NCBI GenBank assembly: GCA_016714045.1
Contig: JADJNY010000012.1
Location: 76,702 to 140,701, forward strand
Reading direction: 5' to 3'
Length of the DNA stretch: 64,000 nt
DNA from: Planctomycetota bacterium
GTDB taxonomy: Bacteria > Planctomycetota > UBA1135 > GCA-002686595
Shown: piece after piece, positions 61,534 to 64,000 of the stretch
Numbering within the stretch: the first letter of the stretch is position 1
Layout: each line of letters starts with the position of its first letter
Notes under the pieces: generated by a model
What the model saw: the letters and a program-made list of their open reading frames with translations, nothing else
What the model was told of the DNA's origin: nothing
Database searches by the model: none
Program-made: the position numbers and the translations under genes

Positions 61534-63242
61534 TCAATCCTCGAGCGTCACGCGCAGGATCTCCTCGAGCGAGGTCCGTCCGCGCATGGCGTTCAGCAGG
61601 CCGACGCGCCGCAGGGTGATCATCCCCTGACCGATCGCGTGGGCTCGCATCTCGAGTGCTGATCGACCCTCGACGATCATTCGCTTGAGCCCGTCGTCGA
61701 TGTAGAGGGTCTCCAGGATCGCGAAGCGACCCTTGTATCCCATGTTGCAGCGACCGCAGCCCTGCGGGTTGGGACCGAAGAGCTTGAGCGTCGCGGCCTC
61801 GTCCTTCGTGTAGCCGACGGTGAGAAGTTCCTTCTCGGGCACCTCGATGGGCTGCCGGCAGCCCTCGCACAGCTTGCGCGCGAGGCGCTGAGCGCCAATG
61901 CAGAGGACTGAGCTCGACACGAGGAACGGGTCGATGCCCATGTCCACGAGACGCGTGATCGTGCTCGGCGCGTCGTTCGTGTGCAGCGTCGACAGCACCA
62001 AGTGACCCGTGAGCGCGGCCTTGACCGCGATCTCGGCTGTCTCGGTGTCGCGGATTTCGCCGACGAGGATCACGTCGGGGTCCTGGCGCAGGATCGAGCG
62101 CAAGGCACCCGCGAAGGTCATCCCGCGCTTCGGGTTCACGGGCACCTGGTTGATGCCGTCCATGCGGTACTCGACCGGGTCCTCGACCGTGACGACGTTG
62201 ACGTCGGGCTGCGCGACTTCGTGCACGCACGAGTAGAGCGTCGTCGACTTGCCCGAGCCCGTGGGGCCCGTGACGAGCATCATCCCGTACGCGGCGTTGA
62301 TCGCCTTGCGGATGTCGGCGAGCGACTTCGACTCGTAGCCCATCGTCTCGAGCTTCAACGCGAGGTTGCCGCCGTCGAGGATGCGCATGACCGCCTTCTC
62401 GCCGCCGACCACGGGCAGGATCGAGAGACGGAAGTCGATCGTGCGCCCTTCGTAGCGGATCTGGAACTTGCCGTCCTGCGGCGCGTAGCGCTCGGCGATG
62501 TCGAGCTGCGCCATGATCTTCGTGCGCGAGATGAGCGCGGAGAGGATCGACTTCGGCGGCGTCATCACCTGCTTCATGTTGCCGTCGATGCGATAGCGCA
62601 CGCGCAGGTGCTTGTCGCCCGGCTCGATGTGGATGTCGCTCGCCTTCTCGCGCAGCGCCTGCAGGATGATCAGGTTGAGCAGCTTGACGGCCGGGGCGTC
62701 CTCGCCTGAGGCGCCCACGGCGAGGTTCGAGATGTCCTCGACCTTGTTGCTCTCGTCGACCTTGACCTCGAGGTCGCCTTCCGCGTTCACCTCGCCCAAG
62801 AGCGATTCGACCTGCTTCTCGCCGGTCTGGAACACCTTCTCCAGCGCGCGCTTCAGCATCGCGGGCGAGCCCACGACCTGACGGATCTGGCAACCGGTGC
62901 GGCGCTTCAGGTCGTCGAGCAGGAGGACGTCGAACGGATCGCTCACGGCGATCGTCAGCACGTCCTTGTTGCGCGAGACGGGCAGGATCCCGAACTCGAT
63001 GCACGTGTCCTGCGGGATCGCTTCGAGCGCGCTCGGATCGACCGTGACGCGCCCGACGTCGACCGGTGGCACCGAGGCGCGCGGCCGACCGCTTCGAGCA
63101 AGGCGCTCTCCTCGAGCCCGCCGCTCGACAGCAGCGTCTCGATGACGTTCCCGCCCTTGTCGCGCGCGTTGTTCCAGGCTTCGTCGGTGACGAGCCCCGC
63201 GTCGACGAGGAGGCGCTTGATCTTGCCCGAGACCCGCACCAT
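61534..63242 (-). CDS. pilB: PilB/GspE assembly ATPase, frameshifted near the N-terminus
   Basis: The extension ATPase. From ATG 63242 the first about 55 residues (VSGKIKRLLVDAGLVTDEAW...LLEAVGR) are in one frame. At about 63075-63085, in a GCGCGC run, homology moves to another frame (SVPPVDVGRVTVDPSALEAIP onward), which is open to 61534. In that frame are Walker A GPTGSGKSTTLY, the Asp box VTVEDPVEYRMDGINQ, Walker B ILVGEIRDTETAEIA, the His box HLVLSTLHTND, and the zinc-binding tetracysteine (CEGC...CGRC). A GTG at 63072 could start a 512-residue product without the N-domain, but the N-part fits too well to be chance. A sequence error or a real break are both possible. Confidence 0.85.
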
Positions 63243-64000
63243 CAGGCGGCTCCGCGGACGAGCGACCGCAGCTCCGCCGGATCGCTCGTGTAGCGCTCGG
63301 CGGCGCTCATCGTGACCTTGCCGGCCTTGACGAGCTCGGAGAGCGACTGGCTCATCGTGCGCATGCCCATTTTCCCGCCGGTCTGGATCTGCGAGTAGAT
63401 CTGGTGGCCCTTGCCATCGCGGATCAGCGCGCGGATGGCCGGCGTAGCGAGCATGATCTCCGCCGACATCGCGCGGCCCTTACCGCTCGCATGGGGCAGG
63501 AGCTGCTGACAGAACACGGCTTCGAGCGTGAACGACAACTGCGTGCGCACCTGCGCCTGCTGGTGCGCCGGGAACACGTCGATGATGCGGTTGATGGTCT
63601 GCGCGGCGTCGCTCGTGTGGAGCGTGCCGAACGTCAGGTGGCCCGTTTCCGCGAGGGTGAGCGCCGCTTCGATCGTCTCGTGGTCGCGCAACTCGCCGAC
63701 GAGCACGTAGTCGGGGTCCTGACGGAGGACCGAGCGCAGAGCCTTGTTGAAGCCGTGCGTGTCGCTGCCGATCTCGCGCTGCGTGACGAGGCAACGCTGG
63801 TGGCGGTGCGTGAACTCGACCGGGTCCTCGATCGTGACGATGTGACCCTGCTGCGTCTTGTTGACGTAGTCGATCAGGCCGCGACCGGGGCGGGCGAGCG
63901 TGTCGGCCCGTGACGAGCACGAGGCCGGAGTTCATGTTGCAGATGCGCTCGCACACCTGGCGCGGCATGCCGAGGCGCTCGAAGTCCGGGATGCCCGTCG
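63242..64000 (-). CDS. pilT: PilT retraction ATPase, N-terminus beyond the window, Walker A disrupted
   Basis: The pilus retraction ATPase. Its C-terminal 212 residues from the window side read in one frame: LIDYVNKTQQGHIVTIED, RQDPDYVLVGELRDHETIE (Walker B), FGTLHTSDAAQTINRIID (His box) and the tail YTSDPAELRSLVRGAA. Upstream, the piece TGIPDFERLGMPRQV...SGLVLVTG is in a different frame. Between them, at about 63878-63908, the GPTGSGKST loop expected here is replaced by CGACACGCTCGCCCGCCCCGGTC-type sequence, about 8 bases short. So Walker A is missing and the frame is broken. Its stop overlaps the pilB start as TGATG. It may be a pseudogene or an assembly fault. Confidence 0.7.

Overview
The window is about 70% G+C and packed with short-spaced genes on both strands. 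Most genes use G/C-ending codons, so long antisense shadow frames are everywhere. No rRNA, tRNA, CRISPR array or intact mobile element was seen. Large secreted FG-GAP and Ig-like proteins, many lipoproteins, type IV pilin machinery and a Cys-containing C-terminal module (CPCGN...G.GC.NS...FCPPGT) in two exported proteins suggest a deep-branching Planctomycetota bacterium. A myxobacterium-like organism is less likely. This assignment is inference from content.

Layout. 1-1.7 kb: an edge-truncated GT-C glycosyltransferase behind ridA. 1.9-5.6 kb: an exported protein, a visibly lower-GC pair of exported genes, and a decayed partial copy of the first gene. 5.7-10.5 kb: coaD divergent from a frame-broken comEC, coupled to a HEAT-repeat gene. 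10.7-22.5 kb: a lipoprotein, a PaaZ-type aldehyde dehydrogenase, a dienoyl-CoA reductase-like SDR, murQ, a frame-broken Ig-like secreted protein, a CoA-transferase, a peptidoglycan amidase and a frame-broken M61 peptidase. 22.5-30 kb: a cobalamin-type radical SAM protein, an Ig-like secreted protein split by an amber codon, and a secreted TPR-CHAT protease. 30-35.4 kb: an IS remnant, a SUI1/YciH factor, the arsenosugar genes arsS plus a peroxidase-like partner, YifB/ComM and a Tat-exported Fe superoxide dismutase. 35.4-40 kb: a 1494-residue FG-GAP protein. 40-45.6 kb: a tolC-macA-macB efflux operon. 45.8-52.8 kb: a sulfatase-like lipoprotein without the active-site motif, cutA, proline dehydrogenase, a phosphoesterase, an NrnA-type nuclease and an aminofutalosine-deaminase-like amidohydrolase. 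52.9-58.1 kb: a Gly-rich Ig-like lipoprotein, a HEAT lipoprotein and TatD. 58.2-64 kb: two tandem pilins behind a pilT-pilB-pilC operon.

Functional themes. DNA uptake and pili: ComEC, YifB/ComM, PilT/B/C and pilins. Murein turnover: MurQ and amidase. Acyl-CoA metabolism: PaaZ-like ALDH, dienoyl-CoA reductase and CoA-transferase. Surface display: FG-GAP, Ig-like and Gly-rich proteins.

Five otherwise well-conserved genes (comEC, an Ig-like gene, M61, pilB, pilT) contain frame breaks, and one more contains an in-frame amber codon. Whether these are assembly errors or true decay cannot be told from this sequence alone.
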